From assembly GCA_024734495.1 (NCBI GenBank), contig JALMQS010000128.1:26142711-26206710 (forward strand): a stretch of 64,000 nucleotides of DNA, in the 5' to 3' direction. Made by a program: the position numbers and the translations under genes. This DNA comes from Forficula auricularia. Taxonomy: Eukaryota; Arthropoda; Insecta; Dermaptera; Forficulidae. Numbering within the stretch: position 1 is the first letter of the stretch; the number at the start of each line of letters is the position of its first letter. The notes below the pieces were generated by a model. That model was not told where the DNA came from, searched no databases, and saw only the letters and a program-made list of their open reading frames with translations. Below, piece by piece: positions 54,260 through 64,000 of this stretch.

Positions 54260-56260
54260 AACTTTAATAATTACAATGGCAATAAGAAGAGAGCGCAAAA
54301 AAGTATGTTTGGGTAAAAACTCTTTAAAAAGTAAGTAGTTTCGTAGATAAATATTCTCTGGATAGCCTTTGTCAAGAAAAAAGTATCTTTAGATTCACGA
54401 ATTTTATGTATATTGACAAAAAATTGTGAAACAGCTTCTATCTTAATAAAATAACGAAATGATCAATTTTATTTGAATTAGCTTTCTTTTAGCATATTTT
54501 ATTGTAAATATTTCTTCTAAATAACATTTTTTTGATAGGTTTCCAGTTCTGCAAATAGATTCGTTAAAATGATAAAATATATAATTATAAATTTCAGGTT
54601 TAGTGCTAAAAAAGTCCCTTAAAGGACATTTTTAAAATGTTCAAATGTGTTAATTTTTTTAGATCGTTGAACATATTAAAAAACAAAACAAAATGCTGAG
54701 TCCTAAAATTGAAAAAAAGGCGAAATACTTTTTTTGCTCTCTCTAGTGATAATTATGAAGTATGACTCATAGTCTTATTTTTTAAATGAAATTATGTCAA
54801 CCATTTGAATGCTTTCAAATGAATAAATGTCTCAAACGTTGTATTGTGTAAACTATAAGTTATCTGAATTAATAATAAATTAAAGTAAATAAAAAAAATC
54901 GTCTACTGTATGTATAATATAGGTACATATATTCTATTTATATTTAACTATTTTTGATTTACTATTTTATACAAATTAAGAAATATAGCTAGATACAGAT
55001 ACAATTTTATGTCTAAATAGAAATATTATAGAGATAATAATAATGACTAAAATACAGATATAATAGTATAGATACAATATTTTGTAGACTAAGTATTTAG
55101 ATATAAGATACATAAACATATAAAAAATTCATAAAATATTTAGATACATAATATATACATAAACGAATATAAAAATTTAAATTTAAAAAAAAAAAGAAAA
55201 AAAAATACAAAAATGTTCATGCCTTAAGTACACATTTTATTCAAAATAATTTGATAGATTTGGAAAACGCAGCTCGCCTGAGGAACCGAGAATTGAATTA
55301 TCCAAAATTTTCAATTTTTTATTCGTACTTAGAAATGTCTAAAATGGGATGAAATATAATTATTCTTTATCTGTCTGAATTTCGATATTCAATTCGGCTT
55401 TTATGGACGACAGATCAGAGAAAGTTTATTTTAGTTATGGCCAATTTTTTCAAAAAAAGCTCATTAGATTTTGGGCTTTCTAGCTTCAGTACATCCAGTA
55501 GAAAAATTCAAATCATTATAGAAAGCTCTTAAGCGGTTAGGACTTATAAGCTAAAATTTGCCAAACAATTTCGAATAAAGTCTCGAAGTTTCAGCCTTTT
55601 AATCTATGCTCTTTGCAGTTAAAAATATTATCAAAAATTGTATTGTAACGATTGAACATGTGGGAAATATAAAAAATTACACTTTTTTCTAATCATTTAA
55701 AAATAACATGTATTTTGTATTTTTTCTCTGAATATCAATAAAAATCAAAGGTTTCTTTCTAGTGGCCGGGGTAATATGGCCAATATTGGTCAAGTGAGAC
55801 TCCAGAGTGATTTATAAAATTTAATTTCTCCCAAGGCTTCAAGGCATTCAAATCAAATATTTGAAAGATTCCTATCAATTCAACATATTAACTAAAAAAC
55901 AAAATTGCCACAACATTTTATCCAGGTTTTCAAATTGCCATATAGGCATTATAAAAAGCCTAAATTAGCCTTAATATCAAATTGTACTCAAAATCAATAA
56001 TCTTGAAATGACTTGACCCATATTTATCACAAGAAATCTCACCTCAATACAATTGAATTTATTAACACCTAAAAAGTACCTACTCCAGAATTAGGGTCAG
56101 AGCTTTGTGAATTCTGATAGAATTATCCAATTAAAAATGTCTAATTTGGTTTTTTCACATACTCCCCTAATAGTAATTCAGAAGCCATAGATGCATAGAT
56201 AAATTTAATTTGATATAATGTTCTATTGCTCAGAATCCTCTTGCGTTGTACACTGTTAAG
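54260..56260. other. AT-rich stretch upstream of ChAT exon, no gene seen
   Basis: Long A/T tracts (for example 55180-55205). 55270-55610 resembles 29870-30010 and 5080-5130 in order of words (GGGCTTTCTAGCTTC, AGAAAGTTT), an old dispersed repeat. No coding. Confidence 0.4.
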
Positions 56261-56269
56261 TAATAACAG

Positions 56270-56830
56270 AATTGCTTTCTAATTAGATATCTATTTAAAA
56301 GGAGAGGGATCAATTTTAGAGTCCAATTAGCTTCCGAATCGAAACAATGTCTTTGCTCAAGGGATCGGTTTATCAATTAGGCAATGACTTCTGTTAGAAA
56401 CCAAGCAAGGCGGTTTGCAAACAAAAGTTCTTACAAAAGGGAGAAATGTCTGCAAATGAAAGACGCAATGCAAATAGAACCAGACGGATCACAAACAGTT
56501 GTTTTTTTCTGTTTCGTATTTACACAAGCAATGATTCAATCGGGAGGGCCCTTTCCTAAGTATACCCTTGCTCTGAAAAGAGAATGAGGTACCCGCCCGT
56601 TTTCCGTTTGACAAGTGCAGTCGAAACTGAAAAAAAAATCAAAAAGGGGAAAACATGGCAATTACCCGTGACGATCGATAGACATGCTCCGTAATGAGCA
56701 AAGGGGAAGTTTGTATGGAGTTTGTTTAGCGGAGACCAATGCAAAACATTGAGTGAATTCGGTTAATCACTGAGTTATTTCCATAAGTGGTGCGAACTTC
56801 GATAATCACGAAAATGATGGCTGAGGGGGA
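56270..56830. other. GC-elevated unique-looking island 5 kb upstream of ChAT exon
   Basis: A block of balanced composition with an exact POU octamer ATGCAAAT (56468-56475) near TCTGCAAATGAAAG, plus CAATCGGGAGGGCCC and AATTACCCGTGACGATCG. Open frames on both strands (67 and 62 codons) carry no known motif. It lies 5' of the visible ChAT coding start, where promoter or enhancer DNA would be expected. Confidence 0.4.
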
Positions 56831-57284
56831 CAGACCTTTTAACGAAATGATTTAATTTCTAAAATGTATTTACCCTGGTTGAGATTGAATATGTTACGAG
56901 TTCTAGTTTTATTCACAACTAGTGGAAATTTCGTATTGGTTTTCTAGTTTTTCTCAGGAAATACTTAGTTTTCAAGTCTTTTGATATATACGTATCAGTT
57001 GCGTGAGGTCCATGGATGCTGTGGATGCGGCGCATCTCTAAAATTTCTAAACATTTAGAGTATTTTCTTACCGTGTGTCATAAAAAATATAATATTAAAT
57101 TTTAAAAATAAGGAAAAATTCTATGTTGCTGTTGTATTGGAAGAAATTTGGAAAAAAAAGGCAAATGATAAAATAATTGTTTTATTTAAATTTATTTGTA
57201 ATCAATGTATTTATAAGTTGTTTTTCTGATTTACCTGTTTTGTCATTCTTTTTTTATGATAATGATGAGAGAAGGAGTTACACC

Positions 57285-57480
57285 AAAAAAGTGCAACCCC
57301 TAAAGGCCTGGGTTGGCCCCTCCATCGTGAAAAGAAGAAGAAAGAATTTAATGGGTTGGGCGGGGGTCGAAGGTATCCGTGGATACGGGTCTTAAATAGC
57401 TGAAGGTTAGCCTGAGGAAGTCGAAATAAATCGACGAAACGTCTGGCACGTTTAATAAAAACTCTGTGTTTTTAATTTTT
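57285..57480 (+). repeat. Dispersed repeat ending in a hammerhead-like motif
   Basis: GGCCTGGGTTGGCCCCTCCATC, AAGAAGAAGAAAGAATTTAA, TCGAAGGTATCCGTGGATAC, then GCCTGAGGAAGTCG at 57411 and TTTAATAAAAACTCTGTG. The ribozyme-like part is 57412-57443: CTGAGGA, GTCGA-aataaa-TCGAC, GAAA, CGTC. It has lost one base before the core compared with the 398 copy, which breaks stem I. Confidence 0.55.
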
Positions 57481-57507
57481 ATCCCTATATTATTACTATT
57501 TCTTTTT

Positions 57508-57790
57508 TCACCTTCCGATAGGCGCGCCTACTAGAATACTACCAATGACGGTCGCACGTATCTCGCAGATACAATATCCTATCAACAAGCAATTTTACCT
57601 TTTTAAACATAAAAATATTGTAAGATAAAGTAATGTTTGATATAGTTCATGGTTATTCAATAAAAAAGCGAAACGATTATTTAAAAAATATATATTTCAA
57701 AATTTATAAAAATAAACTTTTTTAAAAATTATAAAATTATTCTGAAGATGAAATAGAATCCTTGCACATAGAATTCTATTTAATTTCAGT
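57508..57790 (+). repeat. Repeat P, third copy, target of a hAT insertion
   Basis: TTCACCTTCCGATAGGCGCG CC leader, core 57544-57599 with CGTATCTCGCAGATAC near-palindrome, tail through GGTTATTCAATAAAAAA to ATTTCAGT, where the hAT element begins. It matches 37796-38035 (reversed). Confidence 0.75.
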
Positions 57791-58004
57791 CAGGACCGGT
57801 TCTAGGGTTTTAAGCGCCCCGGGCAAAACAAATTTTGGGGCCCATTTATACAACAATATACAATTTGCTACAAATTAAAAAAAAATAGCAAAAGAAGGAA
57901 AATTTTATTCAAAATTAATAAAGAAGAATCTAAAAAATATATTTATTTAAAAAATAATACAAACAAAAATTATAATCTCAAAAAAGAAATAAAATGTATG
58001 CCAA

Positions 58005-59061
58005 TCAAAGTAAATATGTATCATAGAAAAAATTTCTTGCTTTTAAATCAGCAAACTTTTGTATGTTTTCAGTCGCATTTATATTTCTTGCAATTTCACT
58101 TTCAATTGACAAAATTGTCAAGCTATTCAACCCGTATGGAAATAAATAATTTTTCGAAATATGTTTTTTATATATTTTAGAAAATATATTAAAAATATAA
58201 AAATTTTGTGTTAAATTTATTTAAAGTTTATGTTTTCTATATATTCTTAAAATATAATTATATTAATATATAAAAAAACATAAACTTTATAAATTTAACG
58301 CAAAAATTTTATATTTTTAATATAATTTCTAAAAATAAATAAGAAACATATTTCAAAAATTTATTTATTTCCATACGGGAATCTTTCATTTGTCATCGTT
58401 GATCTTAAATCTCTTTTAATAAGTTTCAATTTACTGAAACTACGTTCGCAAGCTGCAACGGTTACAGGAATTGTTAACAATATCCTTAAAGTTGTCCACA
58501 AATTAGGCATAATTGTATGCAAGTCGTTAATTTTTTAAAAATTAAGAATTTCTAAAGGACTGTTAAAATTCTCAGGAATTAGGTTTTTGAATGATATAAA
58601 TTCAGTACCGTCAATATCAATTTTTTGTTGGTCTTTTAAAAGTAAATGTAAATCCATGCAACACTTGCGTAATTCATTTTTATTTTTAAGTCATTTTTTA
58701 AATTACACAAAAATCCCCAATTATTCAGAAAATCATTGGTTTGTTCAAAACGATCTATCAAAAAAGACGTAATTTGGTCTAGTAATACGTTGAATTCATT
58801 TATTTTGAAATGTTCTTTCGCATCAACAACAACATCATCAATAGGTTCATAATCATGCTGTATTTTTATACGGCGGATGCGTTTTTGTATAAATATTAGT
58901 TCAACACCTACTAATTCAGCTAGCTCTCTCGCGTCTATCAAACATTTATCAAAACCATAGGAACGATAATTTTGAAGATATTTAGAACAAGATTGTAATA
59001 AATTAACAGCATTATTTAATATTTCATTTTTTAATTCGGTGTCCCTCAAAATTGGCTCCAC
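58005..59061 (-). pseudogene. hAT transposase (ZMYM/52-kDa-repressor-like), broken
   Basis: Minus strand, N to C: LKNEILNNAVNLLQSCSKYL, ARELAELVGVELIF, then a frameshift near 58665 into KCCMDLHLLLKDQQKIDIDG, EFISFKNLIPENFNSPLEIL, stop, DLHTIMPNLWTTLRILLTIP, VTVAACERSFSKLKLIKRDL and RSTMTNER. It then resumes past an insert with NSLTILSIESEIARNI and FADLKARNFF. The ACERSFSKLK block is the hAT C-terminal dimerisation domain. The N-terminal zinc finger and first catalytic region are missing; there are one frameshift, one stop and one insertion. Confidence 0.85.
58131..58379. mobile_element. Palindromic MITE inside the hAT transposase
   Basis: Ends CCCGTATGGAAATAAAT and its exact complement; nearly the whole 249 bp is an inverted repeat. 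It interrupts the transposase between TMTNER and NSLTIL, and reading across its removal restores the family's NERLNSL wording. Flanking AA on each side could be a 2-bp duplication. Confidence 0.85.
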
Positions 59062-59096
59062 GGGGAGACGCCTGGCTCGCCCGCCTCTTTTATCCT

Positions 59097-59216
59097 AAAT
59101 AAAGTAAATTAAATAGGATAAAAACTTGACACTTAAAAGTTTTATATATTGATTTACCCAGAAACCAAAAATCTTATTAAAATTCAAAGACAATTTTTTC
59201 ATGGAACTAAATAACT
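59097..59216. other. Junction between hAT and mariner
   Basis: Contains GGATAAAAACTTGACACTTA and AT-rich sequence; presumably the decayed mariner 3' end. No second mariner TIR could be recognised. Confidence 0.35.
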
Positions 59217-60159
59217 TTATTCTGTAATGTATTGCCCATTTTGATCAATGACCTTTTGCCATCTTTCAGGAAGCATCATAATCCCACGTTCATAAAACTT
59301 CTGGTTTTTATTAGCAAAAAACTGAATCAGGTACGATTTGACATCATCATCATTATTGAAATTTTTACCACTCAAGGAGCTTTGTAAAGATCAAAACAAA
59401 AAGTAATCAGATGGTGCAAGGTCAGGACTATATGGTGGATGTGGCAAAACATCCCAACCAAGCTCCAATAATTTTTGCCGAATGACCAAAGATGTGTGTG
59501 GCCTTGCATTGTCATGATGGAATACAACACCTTTTCGATTTGTCAATTCGGCCCGCTTTTCTTCAACTGCATTGTTTAATTTCGTTAGTTGTTCAATGTA
59601 GACAACAGAATTGATCGTTCGGTTGGATGGTAAGAGTTCAAAGTAGACAATTCGGTTCACCTGGCCTGCTCCACGATCTTTTCTGCTTGATATTGTTGTA
59701 AACAACCCATTTTTCAGCGCCAGTTATCAGTCGTTTTAAAAATGGATCATTTTCATTATGTTTCTTTAGCAAATCGCAGATGTTAATGCGTTGCGTTAAA
59801 TGCGTTTCTTTCAGTTCGTGAGGAACCCATGTATCGAGTTTTTGAACATAGCCAAGTTGTTTTAAGTGATTTTCAATGCATGTATGTGATACATGAAGCT
59901 TCTCTGTAATCTCACGTGTTGTACTGTGACGATCCGAATCGATTATTGCTTTGATTAGGTCGTCATCAACTTCAATTGGACGACCAGAGCGTTTTTCATC
60001 TTTGAGTGAAAAATCACCAGAACGAAATTTGGCAAACCAATTTTGACACTGCCGTTCTTTTAAGGCTTCGTCGCCATAAACAGCACATAACTTTCTGTGA
60101 GCTTGCGTGTTCCTTTTGATTTTCCATTTTTCAACGAACGCCAAACGAAAACTACGCAA
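59217..60159 (-). pseudogene. mariner transposase, inactivated
   Basis: Minus strand: VYGDEALKERQCQNWFAKFR, GRPIEVDDDLIKAIIDSDRH and WVPHELKETHLTQRI cover the helix-turn-helix and linker. The catalytic part has LITGAEKW, HHDNARPH, YSPDLAPSDYFLF and a C-terminal ERWQKVIDQNGQYITE. This is the D,D34D mariner pattern. The first catalytic Asp (TGDEKW in active proteins) is Ala here. About 25 residues with a frame change are missing after SWSRPGEP. A stop replaces the residue after DYFLF. It cannot be active. Length would otherwise fit the usual 340-350 residues. Confidence 0.93.
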
Positions 60160-60285
60160 CCGATCAAAAGACTTTTTTTACTGATTGACAGCTGAATTGC
60201 CAACTATCAAATAACAAAATATGTTTTACATTTGGACTACGCCAGCAAAACTAAAAATTCAACTGAAGCCATCTATGAGTGAACT

Positions 60286-60312
60286 CCGCAATTACTTAGT
60301 TGCCAACCTTAT
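60286..60312 (-). repeat. mariner 5' terminal inverted repeat
   Basis: Reverse strand AAGGTTGGCAACTAAGTAATTGCGG, the well-known mariner terminus, about 125 bases upstream of the transposase start. The 3' partner is lost or unrecognisable. Confidence 0.85.
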
Positions 60313-60385
60313 ATTTGAATCTCAGTAGATGGCAAAGAAATATTGAGCGAATTTCTATGGTACTCCAGCCCTTGATGCCGTAACC

Positions 60386-60734
60386 CAGTGATGGCAATCC
60401 TATGACACGCGTGTCAATGGTGACACGTTAAGACATTTTGGGTGACACTCATTTTACGGACGGTCTTCGATCAAGAAGATTCAAAGGAGCACTTAATTCA
60501 CTAAGTTCAAAGGAGCACTTAATTCACTAAGTCACTAAATTAAAGAATAATTAGGTTTTGTTTTTGAATAAATAAATATATAAAAAATATGTTTGTTTTT
60601 TTGATTTTTGTTTTTTTACTAGGGCTGCAACTATCACCAAATCATGAATATTTCTAGATGTGACACATCAGCCGAGTTAAGTCAGGTTTTTTCTGAATTT
60701 TGACCCACCAAATTCAAAAGGTTCGCCATCACTC
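60386..60734. mobile_element. Non-autonomous hAT element with target duplication
   Basis: Left CAGTGATGGCAATCC, right (reverse) GAGTGATGGCGAACC. Flanks ccgtaacc (60378-60385) and ccctaacc (60735-60742) match at 7 of 8. Subterminal GACACGCGTGTC and GGTGACAC palindromes. A 22-base direct repeat (AAAGGAGCACTTAATTCACT) at 60484 and 60509. Confidence 0.8.
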
Positions 60735-60742
60735 CCCTAACC

Positions 60743-62165
60743 ACTCGTTTAATCCAGGCCCGTTCATAATAAATGTTTCAGTCTAATGATGGATCTTCCC
60801 CATCCGATCAAATTTCTATAATAATTTTCCTCAATATTTTCTGAGATTAAATAATAATCGTAAAATTGGTTTCGATATCAAATTCATAGCCATAAACTAA
60901 TAGGTGGTTGTTATTTTATGGTTTAGTTTCTGGTGTTACTAAGTAATTTGATCCTTAACCCTCGATACACCCCCTCAGCCGTTGCACCCCTTCGCTAGAA
61001 CTCTGAACCTTGCCAATTTAATTGTAATCAATTTAATTGGACTGAATCTTCTGTTTCATAGGGAAAACCGGGGGATACAATTTGTTACATGAGTTACGTT
61101 GCTGTGCAATTTACAAAATTAAACCTTTTTTTAATGTTGTTGATGTTCTAATTTCATTTTTTTAACGAGTTGTTTTAAAGGATATACTCGATTATTTTAA
61201 TTTAATAATCTGGATCGAGTTTTTTTTCAAATTGCAGTGAGTATTTGAGTTACAGATTATTTATTATTTCTCTTGATACTGATCAGTATCTCTAGCATAA
61301 ACAATGTAATTAAATCAGATTTTTTTAAACACATATCATGATTTGCTTAATTTTGTTATATTTAATTACTTTATTGATCGGATCTATTACATTTTTGTTA
61401 TCTCTTTCCGTTTAAAACATTGGGCTTAAAGCGTGACTTAAAACCATGTTAAAGAAAAAAAAGCATTAAAATAAATTTTTCTTCTGCTTATTGAGCTTAT
61501 TTTTGAGGTTGATCAACTGAAAATTTTTTAAGCCCTTTGGCAAATCTTGAAAATTAATCAAATTTTTCTAACCTATTTACGACGTTTCGGATTCTACGTA
61601 ATCGGTGACATGATGCTCTTATCAACAAAATTGATTTTTACAGATCAATATATCTGTTATCTCTTGAATATTTATTCGATATAAAAACAAATTTTTTTCT
61701 GGTCGTAAGTTAGCGGTGTTGTTTTTTAGTAGAACTTTGTTATGTGTGAGTCTTTGGCAAGTCAAAAGGTTAAAATTCTTTAAAATGATACAAAAAACAT
61801 TCACTTTGTTGATTGAATGTTTTGGTTTGTTGTTGATACTTAACGAATGCCTATTAATATGTCTTCTAGGATTTCGAAAGTATAAATTGAGATATTTTGT
61901 AAAAGTCAATTAGGAGCACATAACTAAGATGTTGGATCAAAAATCATATTAAATTTATGCACCTAAAGGTTCATTATTTCATTTCATATTCAATTCCTTT
62001 ATGTTGTTTATAAATTAATGTTTAAAAAATAATCATATATTTTGAACCCTGAGATTTATAATTAAATTTCTAGCTTATACTTTTCTGATCAATATATTTT
62101 TGATTTATAATATTAATAAGCAATCAAGGAAACAATTAGTTGAATTTTGAAAGATAATTTTTAGT
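60743..62165. other. AT-rich stretch, no gene recognised
   Basis: Nothing coding is supported. 61576-61612 (reverse) reads CATCATGTCACCGATTACG then GAATCCGAAACGTCG, the 3' half of a hammerhead-like motif without a CTGANGA start. Confidence 0.4.
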
Positions 62166-62468
62166 AATTTTTGTTTTTCAGAGGATGAGGAACAAAATAA
62201 GTGTTTGTTTATGACTTATCAATTGCAACGTTTCGCCACTTTTATTGCAGCTTCTTCAGGCTCTACAAAGGAGCAAATACATATATCAAAAAAACACATT
62301 CAAAAACAAAAATTCACTCAACTCAAAATCAATCTCATATATACCTTGATAAATAAATCTCCAAATACTTTGTCATTTTTTTTAAAGCTCTGCCATTAAT
62401 ATACACACAGACACTGGAATACATCACTATTTTGTCATCAACAACTCATCCTCTGAAAAACAAAAATT
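62166..62468. mobile_element. TIR element (TTTGTTTTTCAGAGGATGAG) with hammerhead-like motif
   Basis: A perfect inverted pair of about 24 bases at the ends. Inside, on the minus strand, CTGAAGA (62259-62253), stem II GCTGC-aataaaa-GTGGC (five pairs, two G-U), GAAA, CGTT. Stem I starts with two pairs (CG) before an internal loop. Confidence 0.65.
62227..62259 (-). ncRNA. Hammerhead-ribozyme-like motif
   Basis: As described for the enclosing TIR element; the core CTGAAGA fits CTGANGA and stem II is retained through G-U pairs. Triplet GTT. Confidence 0.45.
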
Positions 62469-63119
62469 ACATTTATAAATTATGGAACTGAATCCCAATG
62501 ATGATAATTTTTAGTTATTTGAATAAATAGTTAATTGAAAATATGGTATTCTTATTTATTTTGAGAAAAAAATAAAATAAAACGATATTTCAATGAATCA
62601 TATTATTTTATCCAATAAAAACTGAAAAATACTGTAAATTATAAGGTTGATGTATCTTTTTTGATGAGAGAATATAAACTTTTAATAGAATTGACAAAAA
62701 TAGACATTTTGAAATTTTTAATCATTTACTTTGGTTAGTCATGACGTGGATATAAGACAATTTTTTAACACGTAAAGATTAAGTGGAGGTTTATTTTAGC
62801 ATTTGAGCCATAAATATTAAAATTTTGGATTTTATTATTCGTTCTTTTTTTAAAGGAAGTTGATTCTTTGTCAAATATAAAGTTTTAATTAATATTGAAT
62901 TTTAATTTGAAATTCAAACAAAGATTATGCGAGGAGCTTAAATCTTTTTATAAATTTAAATCCTATATTAATATGGCAGGGTGGCTGAATGGTTTCTATT
63001 CGGATTTCAATTAGAGAGTGAAGGATGGCTGAATTATATCCTTCCTTATGTTTATCAATGGCCCTCCCTAGTTTCAGGTAAAAATAAATGAATAAAAACA
63101 TAATAATAACCGTTGAACA

Positions 63120-63262
63120 GTGAGGGGCCCTTTTGTCTCCAAGGGGAGGGTCACGAGCCCTTTGTTCGCGACCCGGAGGGTGGCGACAAGTGTTTGGGGC
63201 GCGTGCATTGACAAAACCGCGGGGTCTGGTGCCCAGGGCCCAGCCCTTAATTGTGCAACATC
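63120..63262. other. GC-rich island, possibly a transposon terminus
   Basis: Strikingly GC-rich (CGACCCGGAGGGTGGCGACA, GCGTGCATTGACAAAACCGC). CAGTGAGGGGCCC near the start and (reverse) AAGGGCTGGGCCC at the end look like weak inverted ends of a hAT-type element. Minus-strand frames are open (AQLRAGPWAPDPAVLS) but match nothing known. Confidence 0.4.
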
Positions 63263-63639
63263 AAACGAAATCCACTTCAATAGCACTTGTAGTTTTTTTA
63301 TTATCATTTTCTATCAATTTCTAATCATACAATTTTTATTTTCACTTATCATAGAAAGAGTGAAGTATTGTAATGGCAAATGCGGAAATGGACTTTTTGA
63401 AGTCTATTAATCCCAATAAAATCAATTTTTTCTTCAATTTTCAAATTATAATTGGAAGAATATGACGACCTTTGATAATTTTTATATTAAATTAGGTCCT
63501 TGTAAATTTTAAAGAGTATCATTTCATAGTAATTGCTCAATAATCAAAGCTCGACTTGAAAAAGTTTTTACTTTTTTGTCCAATTATTTTTATTCACTAT
63601 GATTCTTTATCATTCTTTTTTTTAGAATTTATTTGATTA

Positions 63640-63830
63640 GGGCAATTATTTGCGACTCTCATTTGATTTGCATCAATCAAGCAGAATGACTCGTTTGCCA
63701 TGTTCTAATTACACGCTGTCAAACAAACACTTGCCAGAACTTTCTATAAATTGACATTAACAAGTTTCCCGAAGTGCTTTCGAGTTGTTCTATGAAGTGG
63801 TTGAGCCGGGAAATCAACATTTACTCAATT
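63640..63830. other. Less AT-rich block at window edge
   Basis: Contains ATTTGCAT (63666-63673) and CACTTGCCAGAACTTTC. Non-repetitive in this window. Possible regulatory DNA upstream of ChAT; no coding seen. Confidence 0.3.
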
Positions 63831-64000
63831 TGCCTTACTTTCTATCATTAGAAGAAAAGTTTTCTATCTACTTTTTCTCAGATTTATCTTTACGATTTGG
63901 TAGGTAAACTTTTATATCGAGAGTAATAGTAATAAGAACCCTTGATTATTTTAAGTTAGAATTCTATTAACAAATTCCTTTTTTTTTTTTTTTTTTAATT

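Larger units (their letters stand above)
57791..59096 (-). mobile_element. hAT element, 3'-complete, with nested MITE
   Basis: The left boundary CAGGACCGGTTCTAGGG follows ATTTCAGT, the complement of the ACTGAAAT duplication at 37487. On the right, similarity to the 37495 terminus continues to AGGATAAAAG (reverse) and then stops, so the outer end is lost. It carries a broken transposase (58005-59061) and a 249-bp palindromic insert. Confidence 0.8.

Noticed and set aside
1..64000. Endogenous virus or LTR retrotransposon
   Set aside because: No gag, pol integrase, envelope or paired LTRs with TG...CA ends and primer-binding site were seen.

Overview
The window is animal nuclear DNA, AT-rich and dense in transposons. 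The best-supported gene is choline acetyltransferase (ChAT) on the minus strand. Its four exons match the arthropod form of the protein (segments such as NSNPGMVFP and QPLCMSQYYR), so I read the source as an arthropod. I cannot resolve insect from chelicerate or crustacean.

Gene layout: four consecutive coding exons lie at 51375-51575, 8085-8257, 2179-2359 and 73-250 on the minus strand. They total 733 nt (about 244 codons), with consistent splice sites and phases. They cover the N-terminal part of the acyltransferase fold. The catalytic-histidine exon and the C-terminus lie beyond base 1; the start-codon exon lies beyond or unseen above base 51575. Intron 1 is about 43.1 kb, intron 2 about 5.7 kb and intron 3 about 1.9 kb. 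Everything else in the window is intronic or upstream.

Mobile content: there are at least seven hAT-type elements. Several show 8-bp target duplications (11669-12044, 15582-17148, 22546-24457, 37495-37787, 60386-60734), and there are two broken hAT transposase fossils plus a C-terminal fragment. There is one dead mariner (59217-60312), a non-autonomous Helitron (5629-6145) with a second Helitron 3' end (43666), Jockey-like and other LINE 3' remnants, several tRNA-derived SINE-like pieces, TIR elements carrying internal minisatellites, and many foldback elements. A well-formed tRNA-Pro(CGG) gene sits inside ChAT intron 1 on the opposite strand.

The most interesting signal is a dispersed set of hammerhead-ribozyme-like motifs (CTGANGA, short stem II, GAAA, NUH), about fifteen in all. 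Many sit head-to-head in the arms of long inverted repeats (6643-7595, 12973-13283, 42075-42295, 43839-44973, 47221-47669, 62166-62468). In several copies stem I can be paired from the flanking bases (9 bp at 42137-42185, 5 bp at 398-439 and 44835-44879). This resembles what is known of Penelope-like elements and retrozymes, but the foldback arrangement, including one unit enclosing a Jockey reverse-transcriptase remnant, is unusual.

A handful of GC-elevated, apparently non-repetitive islands (12190-12445, 26230-26650, 34080-34520, 36060-36290, 45466-45537, 49525-49676, 56270-56830, 63640-63830) are the best places to look for unannotated exons or cis-regulatory DNA of the cholinergic locus.
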